64,000 nt of DNA from positions 70,346,877-70,410,876 of the forward strand of contig OY744608.1 in assembly GCA_963556255.1 (NCBI GenBank). The letters are read 5' to 3'. The stretch is from Allolobophora icterica (lineage: Eukaryota > Annelida > Clitellata > Crassiclitellata > Lumbricidae). A model generated the notes under the pieces. That model did not search any database. It was given only the letters and a program-made list of their open reading frames with translations, and had not been told where the DNA came from. The position numbers were made by a program, and so were the translations under genes. How positions within the stretch are numbered: the first letter of the stretch is position 1; each line of letters begins with the position of its first letter. This document shows positions 1 through 10,861 of this stretch, piece by piece.

Positions 1-484
1 GGTGTTTATGCATTAGCTGAGAACACGGCTAATCACAAGCAGCAGCAGAAGCCAAGTGGGTAGCGAGGCTGTCCTGGCAACCGGGACCAACGGAGAGAAC
101 ACAATTACGCGATATATTATGATTTGTGTCGAGGACCAACACTTTGTTGACGCCGGACACTCTGTTCAAACACCGTTGGTGGTCTCCGAAATGGAATTTT
201 CTCTCCATTTCATTCAGTTGGATAATTTCATCTAATCCGGAAAATAACCCACGAAAACATTTCTGACCTACAAACTCAAAGCAGAAGGACGCAGTTGCAC
301 AGTTTCAGTTTCACCAATATCGACAATTGCTATTCGAAAAGAGACGTCTCCTCTCGAAAAGCGGGAAGATAAAAAATACCTGGAACTGTGGAGCTGAGGG
401 TCTTCATCAACAGAAGCGCTTAGCATAATGTGTCGACGTCTCTTATCTTTAACAGGAACTGCAAGTGCTAACTCAGTCTGCCAG

Positions 485-666
485 ACGGTCGTAATTTACA
501 ACACAGCCAAGCAAACATGTCCAGTCCACAGTCAGATGCTCCGCATGACATCAAGATTGTACGGAACGGTACCTACTCGGTTACATCTCTCTCGCCCTGC
601 GACGCAGACAGCATTGGAGCTCGACCACTGCCGTACTCTGGTGGTGTCAGTCCGAAGCCTGGATAA
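485..666 (+). CDS. Possible terminal exon, unidentified host gene
   Basis: An open frame follows a possible acceptor (CTAACTCAGTCTGCCAG ending at 484) and runs to a TAA at 664-666. It contains an in-frame ATG at 517, so it could also be read from there as 49 residues. The encoded peptide has mixed composition, no simple repeat, and ends in YSGGVSPKPG, which looks more like protein than the surrounding shadow frames. I do not recognise the family, no domain is visible, and the upstream exons would lie outside the window. It is called because the frame coincides with a plausible acceptor with a TGCTAAC branch-like motif; that motif lies closer to the AG than usual. It may equally be a chance frame. 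Confidence 0.27.
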
Positions 667-867
667 ATGAGGAGGGCGCCGTCAAATGCCCATGGTAGCC
701 GTAAGATGTCGTTAAACACTGAAAACTACCACTGCGGACAGCATAGGTTTAAGTTTCCCAAGGCGATTACTGTGTAGAGACTTTTAACAAGTTCTCCACG
801 TAGCATAGTATACCAACATCTATGTCAGCGTGTGGTCGTATATGACCATATCAAGGCCACACCAAGG

Positions 868-1010
868 TACAGTAGCTGATTGTTAGTGCGCTCGCCTTGT
901 AACGTGGAGGGTACGGGTTCAAATCTTCTGAGTCGTTTACGGCGCAGGGACCTTGAGCAAGACCTTGACGCACAATTGCCGTCTTAAGTCGTGTTACAAT
1001 TCTGAACCTT
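868..1010 (+). repeat. SINE family C (tRNA head plus CORE-like segment), partial
   Basis: A tRNA-like head (TTAGTGCGCTCGCC..., B-box-like GGTTCAAATC) is followed by GGGACCTTGAGCAAGACCTTGACGCACAATTG. The same segment recurs in copies near 17.4, 17.6, 39.9 and 63.4 kb. The 3' end is degraded here. Confidence 0.6.
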
Positions 1011-1495
1011 CAGACGAGGGCAATATCAAATACAGTCACATTGTATCAAATACAGTTGTAGGAGGTTGTTTTCAAGAGGCTCCAGGCACCAAATCTGAAA
1101 CCAGTTTCAGGACTTGCCTATCTAGTGTGCAAAATTGCATAGCGCCCTGCGTCATGAAAATTGTATCAATTCAGCCGAGTGTTTCTATGGAAACGTAGAT
1201 TGTCGTCTGCTACACCGCCTACGACTTAATTAACACATTCAACGCCCGGGTCGTATATATACTATATACAAATATGGCTATCCGCTGGGCCCGGGACGTA
1301 TATTTACGTCCTATATACTACCTATTTATTATCGATGATTGGCCTGCAGAGAGTTATTAGACCGGCCTGTATTGCACGAATATAATGTACAGCCTTATAG
1401 AGGTGACACCTGGCCTGGCGAATGTTTTGAAACGCTTCAACACGTCCAGAATCGCTGGCAACGACCTCTTCAAGCCATAAGGTCACAATTATATA

Positions 1496-1850
1496 TACAT
1501 TCATACATACATACATACATGCATACATGCACATATACGTGCATACTAACATACATGCATGAATACATACATACATACAGATGTAAGTACCTTACGTACA
1601 TACAGCATACATACATGCATGCATACATACATACATTGATACAAACATACATACATACATACATACATACATACATACATACATACATACATACATACAT
1701 ACATACATACATACATACATACCTACATACATACATACATACATACATACAAACATGCATACATACACACATACGTATGTACATGCATGTTAACATGTAT
1801 GCACAACACACACACACATACATACATACATACATGCAAACATAATGGCC
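1496..1850. repeat. (ACAT)n microsatellite, interrupted
   Basis: About 350 bp of ACAT/CATA tetranucleotides with scattered point changes and a short non-repeat insert near 1580-1610. Long open frames here on both strands are repeat artefacts (Y-I-H-T or M-Y-V-C periodicity). Confidence 0.95.
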
Positions 1851-2048
1851 CAGCAGGTAAAAAAGGGCCGGCGTTGAATGTGTAAGCATCTGCTATTAGC
1901 AGAGCAGTGGACAGAACACTTGGTGTTTGCTAACAGCAACTCCTTAGTGCGACTTCTTGTAGACATAAACTCCTTATCTTAGCACCCTTGTCGGGATCTT
2001 AAACAGTGCTGAATAAGTGGCCATATACACACGTACATGCACACGTGC

Positions 2049-2056
2049 ATACATAG

Positions 2057-2087
<31 letters not shown>

Positions 2088-2263
2088 CATACATACATAC
2101 ATACATACATACATACATACATACATACATACATACATACATACATACATACATACATACATACATACATACATACATACATACATACATACATACATAC
2201 ATACATACATACATACATACATACATACATACATACATACATACATACATACATACATACATA
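2049..2263. repeat. (ACAT)n microsatellite, near-perfect
   Basis: About 53 uninterrupted ACAT units. Its purity contrasts with the older-looking array at 1.5-1.85 kb, so it has probably expanded recently. Confidence 0.97.
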
Positions 2264-2329
2264 ATATACAGGCTGGCATACATGCATACCTGCATACATA
2301 ATTATACACATACATAGCCTACATGCACA

Positions 2330-2640
2330 TATACATCTCTAACCTCACACGTGTTTCCTACTTCCACTTAAAGCGTCTCAGGGCGATTCGACGATCTGTC
2401 TCATCCTCTGTTTTCACAACGCTGGTCCATGCTTTCATTTGCTCGAGAATCGACTACTGCAATTCGCTTCTAATCGGTCTTCCTAAGGTCCGTCTTATAC
2501 CTCCGCAATCAGTCCTAAATGCAGCTGCGAGATTACTAGCACGTCTGCCACGCTACTCACGCATTTCATCCTTCATGTTTGAACAACTGGACTGGCTTCC
2601 TCTCTCTGCATATATAAAGTTCAAAATCCTCATTCTGGTG

Positions 2641-2642
<2 letters not shown>
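2330..2642 (+). pseudogene. CR1/L2-like LINE reverse transcriptase, C-terminal fragment
   Basis: An open frame of about 100 codons encodes the RT thumb and connection region of a non-LTR retrotransposon. Motifs SYFHLKRLRAIRR, IDYCNSLLIGLPK, VLNAAARL and LDWLPL are shared with the longer copy at 30.63-31.35 kb. It is 5' truncated, and the frame runs straight into a (TA)n tract, which replaces the rest of the C-terminus. This is a dead fragment of an autonomous element whose polymerase copied RNA into DNA at the target site. Confidence 0.85.

Positions 2643-2712
<70 letters not shown>
2643..2712. repeat. (TA)n microsatellite
   Basis: About 35 TA units directly joined to the LINE fragment on the left. 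Confidence 0.95.
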
Positions 2713-2714
<2 letters not shown>

Positions 2715-3434
2715 CCCAAAAGGTGTTGTTAAAATAATAGAAACGAAACTAGAGGAAATAACTGATGATTTTAGACACCTTTAATAAGATGCTTCTTTTA
2801 GTTATATATTTAGCAATCGCGTTCAATCGCTAATCCTTCGGTGTACTACTGCAGAGGTGAAACAGCATCGAACTATTAGTGGCTAATATTCAAAGTCTGA
2901 TAAGTAAGTGAGTAAGACTATTGTAACGTTCCTTATAGGCCTGGGGCTGGATCTCTCCCCCCCCCGTTACTTGCAATCAATCCCAATACCGATCTTATGC
3001 AGTGTATAAATCATTCTTATTTCAGTCATGCAATAAATTCAGGTCATTTTACTCATTAAAGGGTTTTAATGCAAATATTTAGTTGCAAGTTTATGTCAAA
3101 CATACATTCAAATGTAACACTCAATCTATATATAGAGAGAGAGAGAGTCGATGTCTATGGGGTTTTCTAGTACAGCAGTGATTACTGTTTCTAGACATGG
3201 CTTTAAAAGCGAAGGCCACAGCCTTCCCTCAAACGGCTGCATTTATGTCCAGTCCGCAGCGACTGCTTTATTACTAGAAAGCCGGTGTCTGTGAATGGGA
3301 TTGCCAGGTGTTTCCTCTGCAAACACCGGACACATATGTCCTTATTCAGCACGGAAGCCGAATGGATGGAGTGCTTAGCAAGTGATGTGGAGAGTATGGG
3401 TTCGAGACTCCAATCAGGTGGTTCGAAAAATTGC

Positions 3435-3467
<33 letters not shown>

Positions 3468-3695
3468 GATGATGCTCAGCATCATCGATTTTCTGTTACA
3501 TGGTCGTGTGTGCACGTTTGAACTTTGGAAGGAGGGTAATAAGAAATACAGTTGTATTACATTGTTTTGTATAAAACTTTTAAGCTCCGGACAAAATAAG
3601 GAGTTTATCTTCGCAGATTGCAGCTTGACTCAACACAGTCGGGCTAAAAATAGTGTTACGCATCCAGAATTGTTTACTGGTCTTGGTTAAAGGTC
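2713..3695. other. No gene recognised
   Basis: AT-rich sequence with a run of C at 2958-2966, a short (GA)n near 3135 and a (TCAA)n tract at 3436-3467. No convincing coding signal. Confidence 0.5.
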
Positions 3696-3703
3696 ATATA
3701 AAC

Positions 3704-5342
3704 CAGAGGCGTAGCTGGGGGGGGCAGGGGGGACATGTGTCCCCGGGCGCCAAAGGAAGGGGGCGCCAAAATGATGGTTCAAAATTAATATTTTTTCCTT
3801 ATTTTGATGTAATTTTAACTAATTTATTCAAAAAATTATGATTTAATTTTGGCGCCCCAAAAATATCCAGTTATATCCTCGTTACTTCTAAATCAGCTTG
3901 TCAGGGATGATTTTGGCGCCCCATTTTCAACTTCTTTGTTTGGGAAACTTTTGACCAGCTGGAATGAATAGCTGCATTCTGCTGCATCCTTGGTCTGGGG
4001 GGGGGGCGGTGGTATGCAGTAGCCTATGCTGCCCCAGGTAGGAGTAGCATCTGTCCACGTGTGCATGGGCTGCCTGAGGGTCAATCTAGCTCGGCCCGCC
4101 TTGGGTGTTGCGCCCCCATAATCCGGGTATACATGAATCATGGACACAGGGCGACTGCTGGTGCTGGCTGGTGTATCCAACTCGGTAGCTGATGGCTATA
4201 GGGTCTCTGGAGTGATTTGTTTACTTTATTGGGCCAAGAGGTCAAAATTACAAGCTAACTTTCAATAAGACAGACATGCAGTCTTAGTCTGAGCTTGTAG
4301 ACCGAATTATCAGAGCCCACGGTCTAAGTCAGTAAGTACTCGCAGTTTATCTATCTTGGATTTCAATTCTGAAGCATTGTTATTAGGATAAAATAAAACA
4401 AATATGTGCCATCTGCTGCTGTAAGATATTATTTTAAATTTTTACATTTTTCAGTTAAATAATAGTAAATGTAAATGTAATGTACATGTAAATCTCCAAA
4501 ATTTCTCAGCGCCACACAAAAGCCACGTCAGGGAGACCAGCTTATTCACCGGCGCTATATCAAATCAAGTCCGCAATGGCCATGTCCGCCTTGTCCGTTC
4601 CGGTGCCAGATCAGAGTATGGGGAGGTCAAGCCGAGGAGACAGCAGGGTGCTACGGTGGTAATCGGTGATGATATCTTACAGCCATGCCAGGAAAAAAAA
4701 CAAGTGGAGCTGAGGGCCGTAAAAGAAAGAAATAAGCTGAGAAGACATAAAAAAGTCTAGTACATTTCTGGCAAGTTTTCTTTAAAAGCCACGATGACAG
4801 AAGCTGAAGCTGAAAACTCCAACTCTTCAGAATCCGAAGACAGTGGAAGCGGATATCAACCACCTGTTTTAGAACACGAGACGGCTGACGGGGATTGAAC
4901 CATACCAAGAACACAACACGGAGGAAATCATGGTTCAGACAGATGTTACTGACTATGCCGAGGAAAACATCGAGGATGTCGTTGTTGAACAGGTTCAAAA
5001 AGACGAACTTGCTAAAAGTGACGGGGACAATGAGACTGAAGAATCTTCTGTTAAAGAAGCTGATGACAGGCCTAATCAAATAAAAATTAATCTTTAGTTG
5101 ACTATGTCTGCGAGTCTAGAACAGTCATGTATAATTAGAATTTATTGACTTTTTAAAAACAATGTTTACAATCGTATATAGATTTACAGAACCTAATTAT
5201 ACTAACTATTAGTTTGTAGTTTTGATATTTTATGTAATTAAAATTTAAATTGCCATTCGATGTATTTGGAAAATGTGAACGGGAGGGGGGCGCCAATTTC
5301 ATAGTTCGCCCCCGGGCGCAAAATATCCTAGCTACGCCGCTG
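3704..5342 (+). mobile_element. hAT-superfamily DNA transposon, internally decayed
   Basis: The ends are inverted repeats: CAGAGGCGTAGCTGGGG on the left, and CAGCGGCGTAGCTAGGA read from the right. The element is flanked by a perfect 8-bp duplication ATATAAAC (3696-3703 and 5343-5350). Terminal CAG/CTG with an 8-bp duplication is diagnostic of hAT. GGCGCC-rich subterminal blocks follow both ends. At 1639 bp it is too short for a complete transposase; the interior keeps only a broken N-terminal coding stretch (separate entry). Confidence 0.9.
4684..5098 (+). pseudogene. Remnant of hAT transposase N-terminal region
   Basis: The frame starting at 4684 begins with a short basic segment (MPGKKTSGAEGRKRKK) typical of the start of ZMYM/TTF-type hAT transposases. 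It is then interrupted by stops. Acidic open frames continue at about 4795-4899 (TEAEAENSNSSESED) and from about 4900 to 5098 (ending NQIKINL), in shifted phase. The zinc finger, the catalytic RNase-H-like core and the dimerisation domain are absent. Family assignment rests on the basic start, the acidic linker and the position inside a hAT element, so it is an inference. Confidence 0.45.
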
Positions 5343-5350
5343 ATATAAAC

Positions 5351-6640
5351 TAGAATACTGCTTAGCAATATTCTGCGTTAGAATATTGATTAGAAAACTT
5401 AGAAACCGGTATTAACTCCGCTTTCTTTCGGGACACATGGCACAAATACTGGACTGTCCAGTTCAAAACCAGACACCCTTTAGTGTAAGTTTTTGCTAGA
5501 AATTTCTTTCGAGTGTTAACTGACGACTGGGCCTAGTTGAGGAACTGACGAGGCAGTAGAACCATTCATCTGTGCTATTTGAGCGTGCTGGTGTCGGGAG
5601 CGCCTCTGAGTAGTTCCCTTGAAGGAGCGCTATATAATTCCTCGAATGAATGAATGGTGTTTTTAAAGCCAGTGAAAAGGTCTAATTGCACGCAAATGGC
5701 AAACATCAGACCAGTCAGAAACGTCGTAAAATCAGACGAACGTGTTGTCGAACCCAGAGAGAAGACCACGAGACGCAGTTTGCTATTAGTCTGTGCACTG
5801 AGCTTAGCTTTTACGAAATTGGAGTTTACGATTAGAGTCGTAAAATCCACAATGCAACGCAGATGTCCACATGAATTGGAATAATGTATGTCGGCTGCGC
5901 TCAATGCGTTTAACGTTGCAGAAGAAAAGCAATTTGGCAAATGGTTTATCCCATTGCGCACAGCATACACTACTCTTAAGATGTATGCACGCATCTGATG
6001 TCCATGTGTTTGGAGAATCTCTCATAGGTACGAAGATTACGTGCAATGCTGTTTGTGATTGCAATTTAATTACTGCAGTTCATTCAATCACAGTGCATTA
6101 ATGTCACAGCCCTTGCAAGATATCAAATGATTCATATCTGATCAAAATACTTCTGTAGAGTCGTTATCATATTGCATGAACCTCAATCGAAGGTCGATTC
6201 AAGTGAAATTGTTGCCATTAGAGAAGTCAGGTCGAAATACGATAAGTCAGCCGAAATAGAAGAGTTTTGAGTTTAGTACTGAATGATATTAGAGAAGTTG
6301 AGAGAAAGCAGAAAAACTTGGAAGTGAGTTCCAAAGTAGGCTACCGATTAATTGCTTCTACGAATTCGACAACAAATCAACTAAAGAAAGAAAACTACTT
6401 CTGAAAGACAGAAAAGAAAATGAAGAATTATCCGATGTATACGTTATTCAAAATAATCGTAATTATCAGAGTAAAATACAACAGCAACTTAAAGACATTG
6501 ACATCTACATGTACATGACAAACAAATGAACAAAGGAACATTCTCCAAAAAAGATAACTTTAAATACTATATGTAAAATACTGTGCATATACTTTCAAAC
6601 TGTCGTCATCGGCATTAGATGTCATATGACAACGTTAAAC
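5351..6640. other. No gene recognised; one SINE-type tail
   Basis: AT-rich sequence. At 5578-5656 (plus) there is a retroposon 3' end, GAGCGCCTCTGAGTAGTTCCC...GGAGCGCTATATAA followed by GAATGAATG, which recurs in other copies (near 17.85, 36.1, 47.95 and 48.35 kb). Nothing else was identified. Confidence 0.5.
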
Positions 6641-6645
6641 CTTGG

Positions 6646-7393
6646 TGTCGCGAGTTCTTTCCAAGAAAAACCCAGTCTGCTACAATTTAATATTTATTTA
6701 CATGATATGAATAAAGTTCAATACGCGTCTTGCTCTTATGTACATGATATGTATAAAGTTCAATATGCGTCTTGCTTTTATTTACACTATGTACAAAGTT
6801 CCAGATGTACCCTTCTTTTGGGTGATGTGAAAATACAGTCTACTAACCTACTACACAGTACAAAGTCTGAAGTGCTAAACCAACACTCAACACAACCAAA
6901 CACCAAACAAACCAATTGACAAAAAAACCTCACAATTGTTCTGCTTAAGAGGCGCTCTCGAAAAACTTGATCAAACCAGTTGAAACTCGAAAACTTGAGC
7001 AAACCCATCAGTCGCTCAACAGGTTCGTCTCATCCACGTCATCCTGGTTTTCAAAGTCGACGGTCAAGACACCACGTTGCCTTCAGCGTCCTCTTCACCA
7101 CTTGTGTATCACCCTCACCGGGGAATACGAAGCCACGACGAAGCTAAAACTTCCTGCCGTCCACTACGTCGTCAGTCCGTCCTTCCTTCCGACCTTCCCC
7201 GACGTCTTCTTCGGATTCCCCTCAGCGAACCATCTGTCTTCACCGACTATCTCTGTCCGACTGTCTTCTAACTGACCTCTAACCCATCCTCTAATTGTTC
7301 ATGCACACTTCTCCGCCTACCTCAGTCTAGCCTAACCTCACAGGTGCGCTGTCCTCAGGTAAAGGTCTTAATTATACAGGTCATTTTGTGACA
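6646..7393 (-). repeat. 3' LTR of the Gmr1-like element
   Basis: On the minus strand it begins TGTCACAAAATG and ends CTCGCGACA (TG...CA). A TATAATT motif lies close to the 5' end and an AATAAA (plus 6693-6698) close to the 3' end. Three tandem 42-bp units (starting at 6699, 6741 and 6783) sit near the 3' end and may be regulatory. Open frames across it are identical in the other LTR and are not genes. Confidence 0.95.
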
Positions 7394-7410
7394 TTGCCTC
7401 CCTCCTTTTT
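7394..7410 (-). promoter_or_regulatory. Polypurine tract, plus-strand primer
   Basis: On the minus strand AAAAAGGAGGGAGGCAA directly precedes the 3' LTR, as needed to prime second-strand synthesis. Confidence 0.8.
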
Positions 7411-7569
7411 AAGAAACAAAATTTATTTTTTTTTCACTCAAAGAATTACAAAATGCACTACGAATAAACCAAAAAATATTCAATGCTATGTTAACGCTAT
7501 TAACCTAACAACTTTTAAAACAACATACGACTTAAACAACTAAATTTGCTTTTAACCAAACAAACATCC

Positions 7570-7862
7570 TTAACACGGATGCCTACTTAAGAAATCTGCT
7601 CCCACGTTCTCTTTACCGTGTATTGACCTTAACGTCATTCGATAAGGTTGCAGTGCCAATGCCCAACGCATAAGCCTACCATTCTGATACTGCGACTGGC
7701 CTAGGTATTGCAATGGTTGATGGTCACATTCCAAAATGAATTCTTTCCCATACAAATATTGTTCGAATTTCTTAACCCCCCCCAAACGATTGCTAAACAT
7801 TCACGTTCAATCGTGGCATAATGAGATTCTCGGGGTAGCAACTTGCGACTCGCAAAAGCCAC
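7570..7862 (-). pseudogene. RNase H C-terminal remnant of the gypsy pol
   Basis: Downstream of the deletion scar the minus strand encodes the second half of a Ty3/gypsy RNase H. Recognisable segments are ASRKLLPRE, ATIERECLAIVW, GKEFILECDHQPLQYL and GKENVGADFLSRHPC, the last being the normal end of the domain. A run of eight C (plus 7776-7783) breaks the frame between the first and second parts. The fragment is also out of frame with the upstream gag-pol frame. It normally degrades the RNA strand of RNA:DNA hybrids. Its position just before the 3' LTR shows that pol ended with RNase H, not integrase. Confidence 0.88.
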
Positions 7863-9856
7863 CAAAAACTCGTTGCTACACGATCACAAGTTCTCCGGAT
7901 CCCCTGATGACCACTCATGATAGCGTCATGAGCCAGACGCATAGCTCTTTCTCGAAGAATCTTTGGCAGAACCAAAAGCTTATGTTCTTGGCCTCTACAA
8001 TCAGTCTTCTGCTTATACAACAGATCGTTTCGGATGACGAATTCGAGGGGTTGTTTTCCTTCTTTCAACTTCGTCCATCCTTTAGCCAGAGTAACATCCT
8101 CCTTCTGCATATCTATCATGTCTTTCCTTGAGATATTTGTTTCTATTTCCTTCATCACTGTCAGCGGTTTAATCTTGATGGGGATCGACTGGCTCCTGGT
8201 AACCACTGCAGCCACAGGGTTTTCCTGTTGAATTCTAAATTCCTTTTCTTCCGGTTCGGGTCTTTCCTTTACTGTATCCTTAACTCCTTGAACGTTTCCA
8301 ATGATGACATCATATAAAGGATTTTTCATGCAAACCACTTTCACCATTCCAGTAATGTATGGCGTTTCCAGAGGAACTACTGCTACCGGAACTTGTCGTA
8401 CGGTCCCATCGATCAGTACACAAAATTCATTTAGTCCGGTAAAATGTTGTGGCGCCACCAAACTCTTCTTCACTACCACCGTAGAACACCCCGTATCTCG
8501 AAGAACACAAACGCGGTTTCCATCTAGTCGTCCTTCACTAACCGGCATCTTTGTAGTCGAGTCTGACATCTGTCGAGTGAAACACGCCTCCGACACAATC
8601 GGGTAGAAGCATCCACATTTCAAACCCAGTCCTCCTGCTGCCATCATTCCACAACAGTGATGATCGCCTGTCTGCGATTCTGAATCTCTTCTTTCAGCAT
8701 GTGGCTTCCCATTATTGTCGCTTCCCAACCTATTTTCACTGGTCGAGGGATTTTTCTTCCGTTCAAACTGTTCAAATCCTTCTTGAGACGCATTTCTTGC
8801 CGTCAGCATTGCTCCTGTTTTTGGGTTCATGAAACAGTTGCGGGCCAAATGGTTTCCTTTTCCGCATATAAAACACTTTCTGTCCTTCTGGGTACCATTA
8901 CGCTGACCTACGGTTACCCCTTTCCTACCGACCGTACAAAACTTCTGCACATGCGAAGTGCTTCCACAATTGTAACATTTTCTAACAGTTTCCGACTGTT
9001 GTTGGCTATCCGTCCGATTCTTACTTCCTTCTCTTATCCAAACCTTTTCGTTGTGCGCATCGGTATATTGTTCAGCCAACTTGCCCAGATCCGCAATATT
9101 TTCAGGCGCCCGTTCCCTCAAAAACAAAGCTAAATCTTTCGGACATGCGTCCAAATACTGTTCCTTTATCATGAGCAACTTCAATCCCTCATAGCTCTGA
9201 TTCACTTTTGACAATTCAATCCATCGTTGTAGGTAACTATCCAACCTTGTAAGGAACTGTGGTGGTGATTCCCCTTTTTCCGATCTGGCTTGTCTAAAAC
9301 GATTTTTGAATCCTTCCTCCGACAATTGATATCGCTTTAGAAGCGCTTGCTTCAAGCTGTCGTAATCCTCAGCTTCTTCTGGAGGCAAACGAGAGTATAC
9401 GTCCAGAGCCCTTCCCTTGAGGAGTGCACTCAGATAAATGGCACATTCCGAACGTTTCCATCCGCTGGCGTGTGCGAAACGCTCAAAGCGGTTCAGATAT
9501 GAATCCATGAAATCCTTATCCTCATCAAAACATGGCATCTTGGGAATTTTTGCCCGACATTTCATCAGTATTTCTCTTCCATCATCCTCATCCTCCCTAC
9601 TTCCTCCAGACTGGCGAAACATTTTCGACGATTCGGTTTTCATTCTTTCTCTTTCTAAACTGGCTTCCAGTTCCTTTTGATCTTTTTCCAACTTCAATTT
9701 CTCCAGTTCGAAAATCCTTCCTCGTTCTCGTTCTTCTCTTTCCATACTTCTCCTATCCCTCTCCTCTGCCTGCTGTTCCTTAATAAACGCCTGCAAGGAA
9801 TCCCCTTGTAAACCCATACTCTCCCCTACTTCCTTTAGTTCATGCACAGTTGCCAT
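7793..9856 (-). CDS. Gag-protease-integrase(start) polyprotein, truncated
   Basis: One 687-residue frame. Residues 20-80 are charged and probably coiled coil. Residues about 105-265 are a capsid-type gag domain whose second half (LLKRYQLSEEGFKNRFRQ, FLTRLDSYLQRWIE) resembles the vertebrate SCAN domain, which is thought to derive from Gmr1-like gag. Two CCHC zinc knuckles lie at 294-307 and 328-341. The aspartic protease active site is D454-T-G. After a VVTRSQ linker comes an integrase H2C2 start with H643 and H650; its two cysteines are missing because the frame crosses the deletion scar at about residue 667 and ends in about 20 out-of-frame residues. Gag and pol are fused without a frameshift. 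The start at 9856 lies downstream of the primer-binding site. Confidence 0.92.
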   Translation of the reverse strand: MATVHELKEVGESMGLQGDSLQAFIKEQQAEERDRRSMEREERERGRIFELEKLKLEKDQKELEASLERERMKTESSKMFRQSGGSREDEDDGREILMKCRAKIPKMPCFDEDKDFMDSYLNRFERFAHASGWKRSECAIYLSALLKGRALDVYSRLPPEEAEDYDSLKQALLKRYQLSEEGFKNRFRQARSEKGESPPQFLTRLDSYLQRWIELSKVNQSYEGLKLLMIKEQYLDACPKDLALFLRERAPENIADLGKLAEQYTDAHNEKVWIREGSKNRTDSQQQSETVRKCYNCGSTSHVQKFCTVGRKGVTVGQRNGTQKDRKCFICGKGNHLARNCFMNPKTGAMLTARNASQEGFEQFERKKNPSTSENRLGSDNNGKPHAERRDSESQTGDHHCCGMMAAGGLGLKCGCFYPIVSEACFTRQMSDSTTKMPVSEGRLDGNRVCVLRDTGCSTVVVKKSLVAPQHFTGLNEFCVLIDGTVRQVPVAVVPLETPYITGMVKVVCMKNPLYDVIIGNVQGVKDTVKERPEPEEKEFRIQQENPVAAVVTRSQSIPIKIKPLTVMKEIETNISRKDMIDMQKEDVTLAKGWTKLKEGKQPLEFVIRNDLLYKQKTDCRGQEHKLLVLPKILRERAMRLAHDAIMSGHQGIRRTCDRVATSFWWLLRVASCYPENLIMPRLNVNV

Positions 9857-10091
9857 TTTGAACCAATTTCAAATTTGCAGTTCAACAGAAGCAAAAACCT
9901 ACAAGAACATTTACCTCAAGTTTCAATCCTATTATTCTATAGGACTACTCTATTAAGATATAAATCTACCAAAAATACTTTCTACAATCCTGCTATACCG
10001 AAGCAAAGTTTTATCACCCTATCTTACTATAGGATATAGGCCTACCAAAAATGGATCCTATCTCGTCACAAACATATACCCTACAAAAGAA

Positions 10092-10111
10092 GGGTCTCGC
10101 CGGGGTCGCCA
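10092..10111 (-). promoter_or_regulatory. Primer-binding site
   Basis: On the minus strand TGGCGACCCCGGCGAGACCC begins two bases after the 5' LTR. TGG at this place pairs with the CCA end of a tRNA. I could not assign the tRNA. Confidence 0.7.
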
Positions 10112-10113
10112 AA

Positions 10114-10861
10114 TGTCGCGAGTTCTTTCCAAGAAAAACCCAGTCTGCTACAATTTAATATTTATTTACATGATATGAATAAAGTTCAATACGCGTCTTG
10201 CTCTTATGTACATGATATGTATAAAGTTCAATATGCGTCTTGCTTTTATTTACACTATGTACAAAGTTCCAGATGTACCCTTCTTTTGGGTGATGTGAAA
10301 ATACAGTCTACTAACCTACTACACAGTACAAAGTCTGAAGTGCTAAACCAACACTCAACACAACCAAACACCAAACAAACCAATTGACAAAAAAACCTCA
10401 CAATTGTTCTGCTTAAGAGGCGCTCTCGAAAAACTTGATCAAACCAGTTGAAACTCGAAAACTTGAGCAAACCCATCAGTCGCTCAACAGGTTCGTCTCA
10501 TCCACGTCATCCTGGTTTTCAAAGTCGACGGTCAAGACACCACGTTGCCTTCAGCGTCCTCTTCACCACTTGTGTATCACCCTCACCGGGGAATACGAAG
10601 CCACGACGAAGCTAAAACTTCCTGCCGTCCACTACGTCGTCAGTCCGTCCTTCCTTCCGACCTTCCCCGACGTCTTCTTCGGATTCCCCTCAGCGAACCA
10701 TCTGTCTTCACCGACTATCTCTGTCCGACTGTCTTCTAACTGACCTCTAACCCATCCTCTAATTGTTCATGCACACTTCTCCGCCTACCTCAGTCTAGCC
10801 TAACCTCACAGGTGCGCTGTCCTCAGGTAAAGGTCTTAATTATACAGGTCATTTTGTGACA
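10114..10861 (-). repeat. 5' LTR of the Gmr1-like element
   Basis: 748 bp, reads base for base like the 3' LTR, including the three 42-bp tandem units. In this orientation it would drive transcription towards lower coordinates. Confidence 0.95.

Noticed and set aside
1339..2311. Long open frames over ACAT arrays on both strands
   Set aside because: Pure Y-I-H-T and M-Y-V-C periodicity from tetranucleotide repeats; the same happens near 21.0, 26.7 and 41.5 kb.
6967..7275. 102-codon frame repeated identically at 10435-10743
   Set aside because: It lies entirely inside the LTR; identity reflects the two LTRs, not a duplicated gene.
7736..9680. Plus-strand frames across the gypsy gag region
   Set aside because: Shadows of the minus-strand gag-protease frame.
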